This document shows, in pieces, positions 44,982 through 56,924 of a DNA stretch of 64,000 bases (the stretch's first letter is position 1; each line of letters begins with the position of its first letter). Below the pieces are notes generated by a model. It was not told the origin of the DNA. It ran no database searches and saw nothing but the letters and a program-made list of their open reading frames with translations. The position numbers and the translations under genes were made by a program. Origin of the DNA: Stenocarpella maydis (taxonomy: Eukaryota > Ascomycota > Sordariomycetes > Diaporthales > Diaporthaceae); NCBI GenBank assembly GCA_002270565.1, contig NQMI01000049.1:227182-291181 (forward strand), given 5' to 3'.

Positions 44982-45574
44982 AGGGGGGGTGTTGGTTTCT
45001 TTTGTTTTAGCGGCACCTGAGGTGTTTTGAGGTGAACAGACTGCAACGGATTAGCACGATACCACACTCCCTTCCACAGCATATACTTGGCTGGCCCCGA
45101 TTGTGCGGTCACAGCATAGCATTTAATCTCCTTTGGTCCTGCTCTCGTGCGTCCACTCAGCGTGGCATGCGTAGACTCGCCATACGAACTGTAAGCGAGT
45201 CTCAACTAGGTCGGCGCGGTATTTCACATATTGGTTGCCTCTCTGAATTAAACTTAACGTGTCTCGTCCGGTGCAAGTGGGCTCGACTGGTGCAGGATCC
45301 GCTGCCCTGGTCCCTCCGTCCTCGTGCATCGCCATTGGCTTCCTCAATGGCCCACTTGCCGCATCGGGCAAAGATACGTGCCTCTGTCTTACATCTTACT
45401 TGGATTTGTGGGCCGTTTTAAAAAGACAAGATGTCGCCTGCCTTCCCTTCGCCCACAGATTTACTCTTCTGTGACTTGGATTTGGGTTTGAGAACTTTTC
45501 TTTCGCCTGCTCAAAAAGCATCGTGAAAGAGACTACGAATCCCAGAGTATATTGCGGGACCTTCTCACCAAAAG
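44982..45574. other. Intergenic region; no gene seen
   Basis: 3' region of the unknown mitochondrial-type gene and promoter of the GFA-domain gene, both on the plus strand. No recognisable site. Confidence 0.45.
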
Positions 45575-46258
45575 ATGGCTTTTCACAACCAACAACCGCA
45601 CGCAACGACTCCACACTACTCGGAGGATCCCTCGGCCTTCCCAATGGCAGGAGGGTGCTGCTGTGGTTTTGCGCGTTACAAGTTGGAGAAGGCGCCGATG
45701 GTCTGTCACACCTGCCACTGTACAGCCTGCCAGCGCGAGACCGGCTCTGCCTTTTCGCCCAACATCATCATCGAAGCCTCAGAAGTTACGCGCCTCGCCC
45801 CGACGACCCCGTCCATGCCAGCCCACCGCAACGCGCCGGACACGCTGCCGCCGGCAGGCCCGGCTCCCAGGGCACGCGGGACCGAGAACAGCGGCGGCAC
45901 CTTGTCCGATGACAAGGACGGCCTGCTCCGCGTGGCCATCCCGTCCGAGTCCGGCGCCGGGCAGACCATCGTCCGGTGCCCCCGCTGCCTGACGGCGCTG
46001 TGGAGTGAGTACGCGCTCGGGCCGGCCGTCAGGTTCGTCAAGAGCGGGACGCTGGACCGCGCGTGGCTGCTCGAGCCGGACCTGCACATCTTCGTGCGCA
46101 GCAAGCGACCGTTCGTGGAGATTGCCGACGGGAAGCCCCAGTTCCAGGAGTACTACGACCGCTCCGAGGTCTGGCGGCCCGAGGGGCTCGAGAGGTGGGC
46201 CAGGGTCATGGTGGATGTTGAGAAGTACCGGGCCAGCCGCAAGGACGGGGAAAGTTGA
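45575..46258 (+). CDS. GFA/CENP-V-type zinc-binding protein
   Basis: Single exon, 227 aa, start AAAAGATGGC. The core matches the GFA (glutathione-dependent formaldehyde-activating, Mss4-like) fold: GGCCCGFARY supplies the first Cys pair, CHTCHCTACQRETGSAF the CxxCxC plus C zinc ligands, and RCPRCLTALWSEY the last CxxC, with the structural SGTLD and HIFV..RPF typical of the family's second half. Family members bind zinc and some bind glutathione or glutathione adducts; the substrate of most fungal paralogues is unknown. It is longer than the usual 130-160 aa because of a Pro/Ser-rich insertion of about 40 residues (LAPTTPSMPAHRNAPD on) between the zinc-ligand halves and a C-terminal extension. 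Confidence 0.82.
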   Translation: MAFHNQQPHATTPHYSEDPSAFPMAGGCCCGFARYKLEKAPMVCHTCHCTACQRETGSAFSPNIIIEASEVTRLAPTTPSMPAHRNAPDTLPPAGPAPRARGTENSGGTLSDDKDGLLRVAIPSESGAGQTIVRCPRCLTALWSEYALGPAVRFVKSGTLDRAWLLEPDLHIFVRSKRPFVEIADGKPQFQEYYDRSEVWRPEGLERWARVMVDVEKYRASRKDGES

Positions 46259-47288
46259 GCGGGGATGCGTCAGTATGGGGATGTCATTGGCGTACCTCGG
46301 AAGGTGATGAGTGTATGGACAGAATCGGATGTACGCCCCGCCAAATAGACGGTAAACTGTTACATCACTTGTGCCATGGCTACATCCAAGAGAGACGGCC
46401 GGCCGGGCCCGATGCGCACGACTATCCACGTACCTGAAGCTGATTTAGACCTTGGAGTGCAGATTGTATGGATTGTATGCGGATGCCACGATTTCTAACT
46501 GAACAGGCTGCTTCGTGTCCGCGATGTACCCACCGGTGTATAATCCAACCCTGTGGTTGTGAATATCCCATTCCTCATAAACTACAATTTGGCGGGTCAT
46601 ATTGTAGGTCTGGGGTATTGTAAATTGTTGTGACTGGGAGTCAGGTGTTGGGTGTAGGCTCTCGTGGGAGTAGGTGTTGTGGGAGTGGGTGCTGTGGGTA
46701 CTGTATTTGCTCTGCGTCTTGGAAGCGTGGCAGGTTGAGTTCCAGGGACCTGCCAAGATCCAATCGCAAAAGCACTATATGTACCAGCTCCTCCATCCAG
46801 CCTTCCCGCTGGTGTGGTCTGGCCTTGTCTAGAGTTGACTTGGACAATTTAGAGACACGGATCATTCAAGAGACTTGATAACAGCACTTTGGCAGGGTGG
46901 GGAAGGCCCCTGGAAATCGGATCCCGGAGTTGATCGGCGGGCCTCCTCGCGCATAACCACAGTGGGGTTCAGGGCCATGGTTCAGGACTCGTCCACGTGA
47001 AACAGGCAAATTGCTGTTATCTCTTACACCTCACCGATTACGGCTATAATAGCATCCTTCTTCATCGATAAAGCAGCCTTCGTCCTCAAATTACTACATC
47101 CTTACTGAAGAGTTTCTCAGCCCGTATCGTCCCGTATCGTTGCCTGGATTGCCTCCCCGGATAGATTGGTGTCGGTACGGTTGAATGAGAAAGACACTTG
47201 GCAGAACAACTAGGTGCAATAGTGCTGAAGACGACCCGCATTGTTCAAGAGAATGCCACAAGTGAACGCCTGAATCCCACCTCATACA
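46259..47288. other. Intergenic region with GTGGGAGT repeat
   Basis: A degenerate GTGGGAGTAGGTGTT repeat lies at about 46663-46700. No gene. The right end is the upstream region of the Mpv17-type gene. Confidence 0.45.
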
Positions 47289-48039
47289 ATGCCACCCTCA
47301 CCGATGTTTGTGGCAACGACGCAGGCCGTCAGCCTGTCTGCGGCATCCAATGTGGCTGCTCAAGTGATTGAGATGTATCAGGCTGGGGTTAGTAGATTCA
47401 GAAGTATGATACATTTTCTACTGTGCCTGCTGATAGGGACGCCACAGGCATTAGTGGGCCTGGGCTTTCTCCAGCTCGGCCGCTTCGTGCTGCTCAGCGT
47501 CGTGACAACCCCGCCTAACTACCAGTGGCAGCTCCTCCTCGAGAAGTGGTTCCCAGCCCGTGCACGCACCTCACCGGCATCAGGGAACTCCAAGGATGGA
47601 CGGGATGTCGAGAAGGGGGGAGCACGGCAGGTAGAGGGCGCCGGTGACAAGCCCAAGCTCAATATACGCAATACACTGGCGAAGTGGTTTGTGGACTGCA
47701 TAACCATAGGGGCCCTTGTCAACACGGTAGCATTCCTCATCCTCATGGGGCTCATGAAAGGGCAGGGGACGGAGGAGATAGGCCGAAACCTGAGGACTGT
47801 GAGTGTCATCCCATGCCAGCCTGCCTGCGGATGCGAAAAAAGGAGGGCGTCGACGAAGGTTCCATGCTGACGCGGCACTACAGGAGACTATCCCCATCAT
47901 CGTGGCTTCATACAAGATCTGGCCGGTTGCGTCGATTGTGAGTTTCAGCTTCGTGCCTGTTGAGAAGCGTGTAGTCTTCCTCAGCTTCATTGGGTTTCTG
48001 TGGGGTATCTATATGAGTCTGATGGCTGCGGAGATATGA
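47289..48039 (+). CDS. Mpv17/PMP22 family membrane protein
   Basis: Exons 47289-47798 and 47884-48039 (221 aa as modelled); 85-nt intron GTGAGT...CTACAG. Family marks are the N-terminal helix with VAAQVIE, the RFVLLSVVTTPPNYQWQLLLEKWFP segment (TPPNY-WQ is typical) and, in exon 2, IVASYKIWPVASIVSFSFVP followed by FIGFLWGIYMSL, matching the Mpv17_PMP22 signature (W-P...F-VP...W-YMS). Members are four-helix channels or carriers of peroxisomal or inner mitochondrial membranes; which one cannot be told. A further intron may exist: 47388-47447 (GTTAGT...CACAG) is exactly 60 nt, so the frame stays open either way. Removing it drops VSRFRSMIHFLLCLLIGTPQ and shortens the spacing between family motifs. 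Confidence 0.78.
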
Positions 48040-48693
48040 GCCGGAGCCCGGTCTTCAACATGTTGGATGCCACAGGAGTTGCTGCATGCCACCATTTGGA
48101 TAACAGCCACAGGCCGCTGAATGAACATAACTGGCGTCAGGCTGAAGATGGCGTCCTCGCCAGGTGCCGTATGAGAGCCCTGCTTTGAACAAGGGTGCCA
48201 GCTGTGGTTGAGATTCCGCCATGATGGCATCTTCATACCAGGGAGGCCCACGCTGTGGCGACGGCAGGCGACGGGGGTGTTCTGGTTGCCACGAACGGAC
48301 AGAGCATGCTGAGAGGCACCCGCTGTCAGCAAAAGTGTGCATCAGGTTTGCACCAAGGCATCCATCCAGCTAGCAAGAGTAAAGGACTTAGACCGTGCAG
48401 TGAGTGCAGTGAGTGCAGTGCAGCATTCTTGACGGCCTTGTGGCGCCATCAGGTGACTACACACGTGACCGTCCCCGCCGCGCCTGCCCGGTACGCTGTT
48501 GAGCACAACTAAAATTCTGGCGGAGCTAGCGTTTGGCCGACTGGGCTTCGGTTGGCTTGACCGCGCCCAGGACGTCCCACTTGCCCTCTTTCTTTCAATC
48601 CCCTTCGAAAGTCGACCATCGCGGAAATCTCGCTTTCGATACCAGCGCCCTATCGGACAGCGAAACCTTGACAGTCTAGACCAAACCGCAATC
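48040..48693. promoter_or_regulatory. Intergenic region and RPS15 promoter
   Basis: No gene. Near 48395-48420 there is a GTGCAGTGAGTGCAGTGAGTGCAGTG tandem repeat (10-bp unit). The 150 bp before the RPS15 start are presumed promoter and leader; no named element is certain. Confidence 0.45.
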
Positions 48694-49524
<831 letters not shown>

Positions 49525-50183
49525 AATGGATGCGGTCTTTTGCGGGTTCTTTGCATTGTGTCGAAACGGTCTCGGCGAACGGTCATGGTATTGCTTGGAA
49601 CGGCAGGGGCAAAACCACTATCTAGCATGATGAGTGACGGAATGAAGCACATGAAAAAGTGCACTTGAGAGCAACGTCGTTCCCCGTGATCCGTGAGGGA
49701 CAAGAAAGCCGCCGCGGTGAATCGGGCAACAAAGTTGGGCGGAGAAAGACCACCAGCGGCTCAATTCGGGGGCGAGCCGGTTCATTAAGTTGAGGCGATC
49801 AAATGCAGAGGTCAGAACCGAATGTGTCTCAAAATTCGGACGTATTTCAAACCAGGCGTGCCATGATACCAAGCGTGACCTCTGTTCGTATGGTACGCTG
49901 CTCATGTAATTTATTTCTAGGCATGAGTGGGCCATCCTCGGTGGTTACTGTGCACGGCGGCGAAGAACGGGACCAAGTGTTCATGATACAATCACGACCA
50001 AGCAGATGCTTACGCCCGCTTGAGGTCCGGATTGCCCCGGCGGTGACTCCATGCACGTGAAAAGCATGTCCTGTCCACGCGGGACGGTGTTGATGCTTCG
50101 AAATCGACTGCTTTCTTGATCTATCTGCACTCGTTAACCCATACGAGACAAGGCTCGCGGTGCCGCCCTCCCACGTCTGTTCT
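49525..50183. other. Convergent 3' region; no gene seen
   Basis: Between RPS15 (+) and the complex I subunit gene (-). Ordinary sequence, nothing recognisable. Confidence 0.5.
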
Positions 50184-50902
50184 TTACTCCGTCTTGGCCA
50201 GCCCCAGCTTCTTTGCTTTTCTCGCCTCCTCCTCCAGGTGCTGCTTGTGGTAGTGCTCTACGACCTTGTCAAGGTTGGCGTAGTGACCGGCCGGGACGTT
50301 GTTCGGGCTTCCCGAGTTGATGAGCCTGTTTGAAGCCCGTTAGCCACCGCATATCCAGGCAGGCACTCCAGCCCCGCAGCATAAAAAACCAGATGTATCC
50401 CAGTAGGGCAAGTCTCAAACATACTCTGGCGTCCTCAGCTCGTATCCCTGGTCCTTCGGCGCCGTTGTGAACAGGTGCCTGTCCCTGGCCGCCTGCTCCT
50501 TGAGGTCGGCGCCGAGCGTGTTCCTGTCCTCCCAGGTCTTCTGGGACTGTGCCCTGAAGCTGTCGATCCACTTGGCCAGGCTGGAGTTCTCGTCGCGGGA
50601 GACGGAGTAGGCGAACATGGAGAGGCCGACGGCGCCGAGTGAAATGTAGAGGGCCAGCTACGAAGGATGAATGTCAGCGGCTGTTTCTCGACCCAGACTC
50701 CATCAATTACCAACAGAGAAACCCCTCAAATAATGGGGGGACGTACTCCTGGCGACTCCTCTACCTGCGGGGCGTGGTGGTAGTCGTGGTGGTCGGCGTG
50801 GCCATGGTCGGATGCGTACGATCGAGTGGCTTGTCGCTGGGCAATGGCTGAGGGCCTGGCCGTTCGGGCGATACAGGCCACTCTTGATCTGACGGCCAGC
50901 AT
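50184..50902 (-). CDS. Mitochondrial complex I accessory subunit (17.8 kDa type)
   Basis: Three exons on the minus strand: 50902-50765, 50657-50425 and 50325-50184 (170 aa), introns of 107 and 99 nt (GTAGAG...GTAG; GTATGT...ACAG with CTAAC branch). The N-terminus MLAVRSRVACIARTARPSAI...RSYAS is a textbook mitochondrial presequence ending in an RSYAS processing site, followed by a His-rich segment (DHGHADHHDYHHAPQ). One membrane span, LALYISLGAVGLSMFAYSV, precedes WEDRNTLGADLKEQAARD and the C-terminus PNNVPAGHYANLDKVVEHYH. This order resembles the Neurospora NADH:ubiquinone oxidoreductase 17.8 kDa subunit (Yarrowia NUXM), in particular N-VPAGH--NLD-VVE-Y. It is an accessory, non-catalytic inner-membrane subunit. 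Head-to-head with SIL1. Confidence 0.75.
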
Positions 50903-51412
50903 CTTGAAGTCTGGTCGGTCTGCGCTGTCAATTGGCTCGTCTCCTCTTCAGACCAGTTGCGCTCAAAGGTGACGATGCCTGGGGCGGCCCCAAAGCTTCC
51001 CACCCGCAGTTCCAGGCGCTGAGTCAGCAGGTTTCGGGTGTGCCTGGCTGGTCTGTGCTCCACCGGCTTTCCCGCCACTGGAGCTGGCCAGTTTGGTCAG
51101 CTGTGTCAAGTTGCCTCTTTGAGGGCTCTGAATGGGAGAGGTGTTACGACATGGGAATCTGTCCTTTCTGAAGGCTTCTATTTCTATCCTTTGACACATG
51201 TCTTCTAAACTCTAAACGTGGCTACTCAAAGAAGAGTATTTCATCCCTCATTTTCCTTGTTTCACGTTACGAGAATCCTCTTAATTAATTTTCGCCGTCA
51301 CCATCTGTCCGACATTCAACTCAGAGACCCATTACATGTCCAAGCAAGACCTCACTCTTGCTTGATTAGTTTCTTTCCAAAATTCCCCTGATTGTTTTGG
51401 TCGGTTCGAATA
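50903..51412. promoter_or_regulatory. Divergent promoter, complex I subunit / SIL1
   Basis: 510 bp between divergent starts. The half nearer SIL1 is AT-rich with TTAATTAATTTTC. No specific site named. Confidence 0.5.
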
Positions 51413-52666
51413 ATGAGAAACCATAAAGGACTCTCGAGGCTCTCAGCCGGGCCAAGTCTCGCCTTATTACTATTTCTCATCTTCGACATCTTGATGTCTG
51501 GCGCATCGGCCAACACGAATTCTGAGGGCAGCACAGCAAAAGATGGAGAGAAGAGCGACTTGATCTGCCACACAGATAATTTAGCTGAATGCTACCCGAG
51601 AGTATTCGAGCCAACAAATGAGTTCCAGACGGTTCACGAGGACCAGGAGATACCCCCAGGGCTTCACGTGAGACTGGACGTGTATACGGGGAAGAGGGAG
51701 GCAAAAACCAATGACCCAAACGAGGAGAACCCGGCACTCGAGGGTTTACCGGTGGACACGTCAGTCGTGGTGATCGAGGAGCAGGAGGAATCTGAGGCGG
51801 GAAGCAAACCACAGATCCCCAAGGGAGCGCCGGAGTATGAGTCGTTCGGCAAGATCAAGGAGCCACAGGACGAGAATCAGTCATTCGGCGACTCCCTGAC
51901 AGTTCTCAAGACGCTCGCGCTCGACAACCGGTCGATCAGCGCGGCGCTGGAGATTCTGGATGACATCTCTCACGACTTGTACTACGGCCTCAAGATCGCC
52001 GAGGACACGGATGCGATCAAGGAGCTGCTATGTATGATGAGCTCGCAGGATGTCTTCTCGAAGAAGGGGGACGACGAGGCGGTCAAGCAGGCGGGCCAGG
52101 CGGCCTCGATTGTCGGGTCAGCCCTGCAGAACAACCCCAAGGCGCTCCAGGAGGTTGAGAATGCGTGGGGCAACATCAGCAAGACGAAGTGCGCCGGCAC
52201 AGACCGGGGACTCAACGCCGCCGTCTTCAACATGCTGACGCCGGACGTGCCAAAGGGCGAGTCCGCCAACGGCACCGAGGGCGACGTCCCGAGCCTCACC
52301 AAGGCCAAGACGGCCGCGCTTCGGGGCTTGATCAAGAGCCCCGTCATCCGGGACGACTTCCTCGCCCATGGCGGCATGGCGCAGGTCCTCGAGGTCCTGT
52401 CCACCGAGCGGCCGGAGCTGGAGGACGCGAGGCGGAAGCTCGCGAACCTGGTCCTGGACACCTTCCTCGACGAGAGCATGGGCGCCACCCCGGGTGTCTG
52501 GCCCCGGCCGGGGGACGCCGACCACGCCTGGGACTACAAGCTCAAGGACATCGCGAAGCTCCACAAGGCGGACACGGACCACTGGGGCGCGGAGCTGTGG
52601 AGGAGGCTGCAGGAGCAGAGGAGGGCCCAGAAGGCGCAGGCTGGGGGTTCGCACAGCGAGTTGTAG
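51413..52666 (+). CDS. SIL1: ER Hsp70 nucleotide-exchange factor Sil1
   Basis: Single exon, 417 aa, from ATG 51413; codons further upstream lack an ATG start. A signal peptide is clear (LSAGPSLALLLFLIFDILMSGASA). The mature protein begins with ICHTDNLAECYPRVFEPTNE, FQTVHEDQEIPPGLHVRLDV and YTGKREAK, the conserved N-terminal Sil1 block, followed by armadillo-like helices (LALDNRSISAALEILDDISH, AVKQAGQAASIVGSALQNNP). The C-terminus is HSEL, an HDEL-like ER-retrieval signal. Sil1 promotes ADP release from Kar2/BiP in the ER lumen and so supports protein import and folding. Confidence 0.92.
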   Translation: MRNHKGLSRLSAGPSLALLLFLIFDILMSGASANTNSEGSTAKDGEKSDLICHTDNLAECYPRVFEPTNEFQTVHEDQEIPPGLHVRLDVYTGKREAKTNDPNEENPALEGLPVDTSVVVIEEQEESEAGSKPQIPKGAPEYESFGKIKEPQDENQSFGDSLTVLKTLALDNRSISAALEILDDISHDLYYGLKIAEDTDAIKELLCMMSSQDVFSKKGDDEAVKQAGQAASIVGSALQNNPKALQEVENAWGNISKTKCAGTDRGLNAAVFNMLTPDVPKGESANGTEGDVPSLTKAKTAALRGLIKSPVIRDDFLAHGGMAQVLEVLSTERPELEDARRKLANLVLDTFLDESMGATPGVWPRPGDADHAWDYKLKDIAKLHKADTDHWGAELWRRLQEQRRAQKAQAGGSHSEL

Positions 52667-55600
52667 AGCGGCGTACTTGCCTTGCCTATAGACCGGGGGT
52701 CGGCCCGCGATGAGAATAATACCCATGGATTGCATCACACAAAGTATCTGACGATCGCTTGAGAGCTAGGCCAAGGCCGCATGCCCTCGGTGTTGGACCT
52801 GATGGTCTCTCGTGATGTGTCCCCAGGAACGAGGCCCAGCTGCCTGTTGTCCACCACCGGGACTGTGCGCCTGATATCGGGAGTATCTTCTAGAGCACCA
52901 ATGGCTGTCTGACAGGCCTTGTTAAGACAGCCTTCTTCTGAGCTGTCGAATGAGAACCCTCACCGTCGTCTAGATGCCAGGCCAGGAAACGTCTGGACCT
53001 GTCGAGCATGTCTCAGACAACTAAGATCACGGGACGATCTTCCGCACGGTTCACGATGCTTAACAACGGTGCCGCCCATGTGAGCCGCTACTCCCTACGC
53101 GCGCGCCGTCGTGGTCACCTGGATCGCCATCAGGAGGCGGCTCATCAAGCTCAGACGACGTTGTTTCCTCAGACAAGCCCGTTTACCAGCCAGCCGCCAT
53201 CCTGTACGCAGGGCCGTATGTGCAAGGCCACCCGTTAGTCTCACAGCTCACCCAATTCCTTGCCGCAACGCACACTCGAGACCCAGTAAGATAAAAAAGG
53301 AGAGGAGGGGGGGGGGGTTGAGAACACCGCAGCGTGATCCCAGGCCGCCTCCAGGGACAGCAACGGGTCGATTGGCTCAGAGCGTCACGTCCCTGAGGAA
53401 AATGACCTGAGCAAATCAGACATGCAGAACGTCCGAGCATACAGGCGGTCCTAGGCCNAAATGTTCCACGAAAAAAAAAAAAAAAAGGCGAGGGGAGAAG
53501 GCGAATGTCGCCGTGGGCCGATCGGGAGGTGCTCGCTGAGACAGGCGGCACGGCCGAAACATTTTGACGTGGCCGTCTGTTGAGCCGTGAACTTTCAGAG
53601 CAGTTTAAGATTCGGCAGAGTTGGAACTGGGGAGGAGCACCTCGTGTTCCTCCAACCGTGGCACGAAATTCGCAGGTTCTGTTTTATCCTCTGGTCCCTG
53701 GATCACGACGTTGTGCCGTAACCTTTACTTACGTAGAGGCAGCCAGGCCGTAGGGATAAACGATGATGCTTTTGCTTCTTGTCCGCTTGGGAAGAATTGC
53801 ATCTGTCCCGTCCGGCATCCTTCCCTCCCCTCGCCTGCCTCAGCACGTCAAGCGGCGATCTCCAGTGCTGAGACCGGCGGCGCCATGCCGCTATCATTGA
53901 AGTCGTGGCATGAAAAACTGTGGTCCCAATGTTATAGCCCTGGGTTCTGACTGCCGCGACTCGACAGTCGCGTCGACAGTAGTACGGACCCGGACGCTCA
54001 GTACTTCTGATTTACGGGTGTCGTCGGCTCGAGCGCTGTGTGCAAGGTAACATCAGTTAGAAGGTAGGTAGCTGGGATCCCACGGAAGCAACGACGTGTT
54101 TGATGTCACGCAGTAGCTCTCACTAGCCCGCCGCCGAAGCCCTGGACCCCCAAAGAGCGAAAGGCGTAACGCGGAGTTGCCGAGCCTCTGCTCCCTTGGC
54201 TAGCCCATTGCCTTGACCATCCTCTTGGTCAGGACAGAACCTAGCGCAAGTCGCGGCCGAGGTGACGGGGGAGCATGTGACTGCGCCAGTACCAAGGCGA
54301 GCCCTGTGGCTTGACCGAGCATGTTCCAACGGGATCACGGTGCACGATCCCCAACCGCGGACAGGACCGCCATAACCGACTTTCAATCACCGAGGGGGGT
54401 GAAATCAGGGGTTGGTTGACAGGTTCGCAGCCGTCCCCTGGACGGAGCGAATACACACGCGGGAAATGATGAGCGCTGCGCGAGCCCGCGAGGAGAGCCG
54501 CCTCGGTGTGATCTGACGATTCCCACGTGGGCGATATGGACTCCGGGCCAGCAGGGCCAGCTGATTGGGCTCTGCTCGTGGGACGGAAGTCCAAACCCGT
54601 GCTCATGACCTGGCGAGACTCGGGGTCTGAGCCGTTCGTGATGTCGCAGCCGATCCTGGGGAAGGGGGGCCGATGGGGGTTGAGGTTTTGGTAGGCGAAC
54701 CTGCATGAAAAAGAAGACGGCTGCTGGAGTGCATTGCAGGCAGGCGGTCGCGACACCAGATCGATGTAACCATCCCAAGGAGTCGCCCTGCCGGTAAGTG
54801 GCACACTCCGCCGGCTTCCCACCGCCCAGGCCCAGAAACGAAATCGGGCAACACAGGTGGGTTAAAGACCGTGTCGGAGGGCTGCCTCTTGACGGGTAAA
54901 AGCGATCTCTGGATCCTGCGCGGCGGTTGACTTGACAAGTCTCTGTGTGACCCTCGGACAGACGCCCTCTCGTCCGCGATTCGGCGACGGCTTGAGCTCG
55001 GCTGCGCTGCTACCACGGGGCAGGCGTTCGTCGTGGTCTCGACGGTCTTACGGCTCGGTTCGTCTTATTCTCGCTTATGAAAGCCTGTGCCTGTCTGTGC
55101 CTGTGCACGTCTCTGCTTGTGCGCCTGTGTACGGAGTATGCACTTGTGCGGCAGGGCGTGGCTAGATCATCGCAGAAGGGAGGAGGGCGGCACAATTTCG
55201 GCGGCACCCAGGCTCTTCCGTCCCCTTGCAATACCCTCCCTATATAGATGGGAGATGGGACGAAATGTTCCCTCACGCAAGATGCATGCCGAGACCAACT
55301 GCTGTGTATCTTGCGCAGGGCAAGCTGCATGGTAACCGGCCACAAGATAGGCAGGTTGGGGACAATATCGGCACGAATCCGATCCTCTCTGCCCAAGCAA
55401 GCCACTCGCAAAACTCTCGGTAGGCTCGAGTGGCCATCCCGTCACACCAAACCCGCCCGATCAGAAAGACGCCCTTCCAAGGGCCAGCCAGGCATGACAA
55501 GCACACCGGCGGCTCACTGGCAAAAAAAAAGAATAAAAAAAATAAAAAATGAAGAAGCGACAGTGTTCTCACTACAACGTACGGACGTACGCAGTGTACT

Positions 55601-56890
55601 TGGTACAGCGGCCACGGCGCACGGAAGGCGATGCTCGGCCGCAAAAGGAGGGTGGTATCCCGGAAGCAGAAATGATCGCTCAAAGTTACCTCTGGGTCCT
55701 CGGGTAAATCTCTCTCTTCCTCTTCCCCACAAGCGTAGTGTACACACAAGGCAGACAGGGTACAAGGGCTGGAGGAGCCACTGCTGGCCCAGCTTTGGGC
55801 AGCATATCTGGATGCCTGGAAAGTATGTAGCGTAGCGTGTACTTTTAGGGGAGTCTGGATATCTGGCTGGCGGCGGAGGGATCTGGCATGCAGGAGTATA
55901 TACCCTATTGTGCAGCACAGCATTGGCCCAGGCCCGGTCAGCTACGACGGTAGGTAGTACTCGAGACTGATGATGGTTTAGGGCCAAAAGAAAAGGGATT
56001 TGATGAGCGCAGACGATTGCCCTTGCTTATTATGCAGGCCATGGCAGCGCAGCATCAAGGAGCATGGATCCCTGGGTCCTGGTGCACTGGGGGGGGGGTG
56101 AGAGCAGGCAGGATCTTTTAGTATCCGGGCACAACTGTGACCACCACCAAAACCCTTCAATTTCAACAACACCTCCCATCACAGCCACGGAGCGTGTGGT
56201 ATAATATATTAATACTATCATATTCAGAATTAAATGAGGAGTTTATTAGAATTTTTCCTTTTCTTTTCTGTTCTCTTCTTTTCTTTTAAACTTAGCAACA
56301 CCCACCTTGGTTCGGTGGTATGTAGTATGGGGGGTTAGATTGTGTACAATTTCACCTTTGCTATGCCCGGATACTAAAAAATCCTGCTGGGGGCAAAAAG
56401 GGTGTGGCTCGCCGCTCCTGGCGTCGAGCACGCTTGGGCGCCTGGGTTGCCTGTCGATGGGCCGCCTAGCAAGGGCGCCATCCCACGTTAGCATTGGGCA
56501 GATCTCGGGAATAGCCTGACAGTAAAGAGTGCGGTCTGTGGTTTCTGTACACGTCTGTGGGTGGTGCGCGCTGACGGGGCGCGGGAAATGCGGGAGGTGG
56601 CAGAATTGCGGAAGGACTATGCCTAAACAGCCCGGTAGTGACATGGGGAGCCTGGGGGAAAGAGGACAAGCCACCAGAGCTGCGGAGTAGTGTGCAAATA
56701 TTCACCGAAGTGACCCATCGCACACGAGGCCGGCCGTCAGGCTGGCGGGCAGGCAGGCCATCCACAGACAGACGGACAGCCGGGCGAGGAATGAAATGCA
56801 TGTATCAGCCAGTCCTCGCGTGGGCTGGCTGGCGCCCCCCCCGGCCGGAACCCAACGGTAGCGATGATGGACTTTTGGCGATGATAGTAG
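52667..56890. other. Gene-free region, part 1
   Basis: No gene supported. Contains an N at 53458 next to an A17 run (about 53469-53486), G11 at 53307-53317, G10 at 56089-56098, and AT-rich low complexity at 55510-55550. Open frames up to about 190 codons (54241-54822, minus) have no motif and overlap frames on both strands. Confidence 0.45.
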
Positions 56891-56891
56891 G

Positions 56892-56923
<32 letters not shown>

Positions 56924-56924
56924 G
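56891..56924. repeat. (GTT)n microsatellite
   Basis: About eleven perfect GTT units. Confidence 0.97.
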
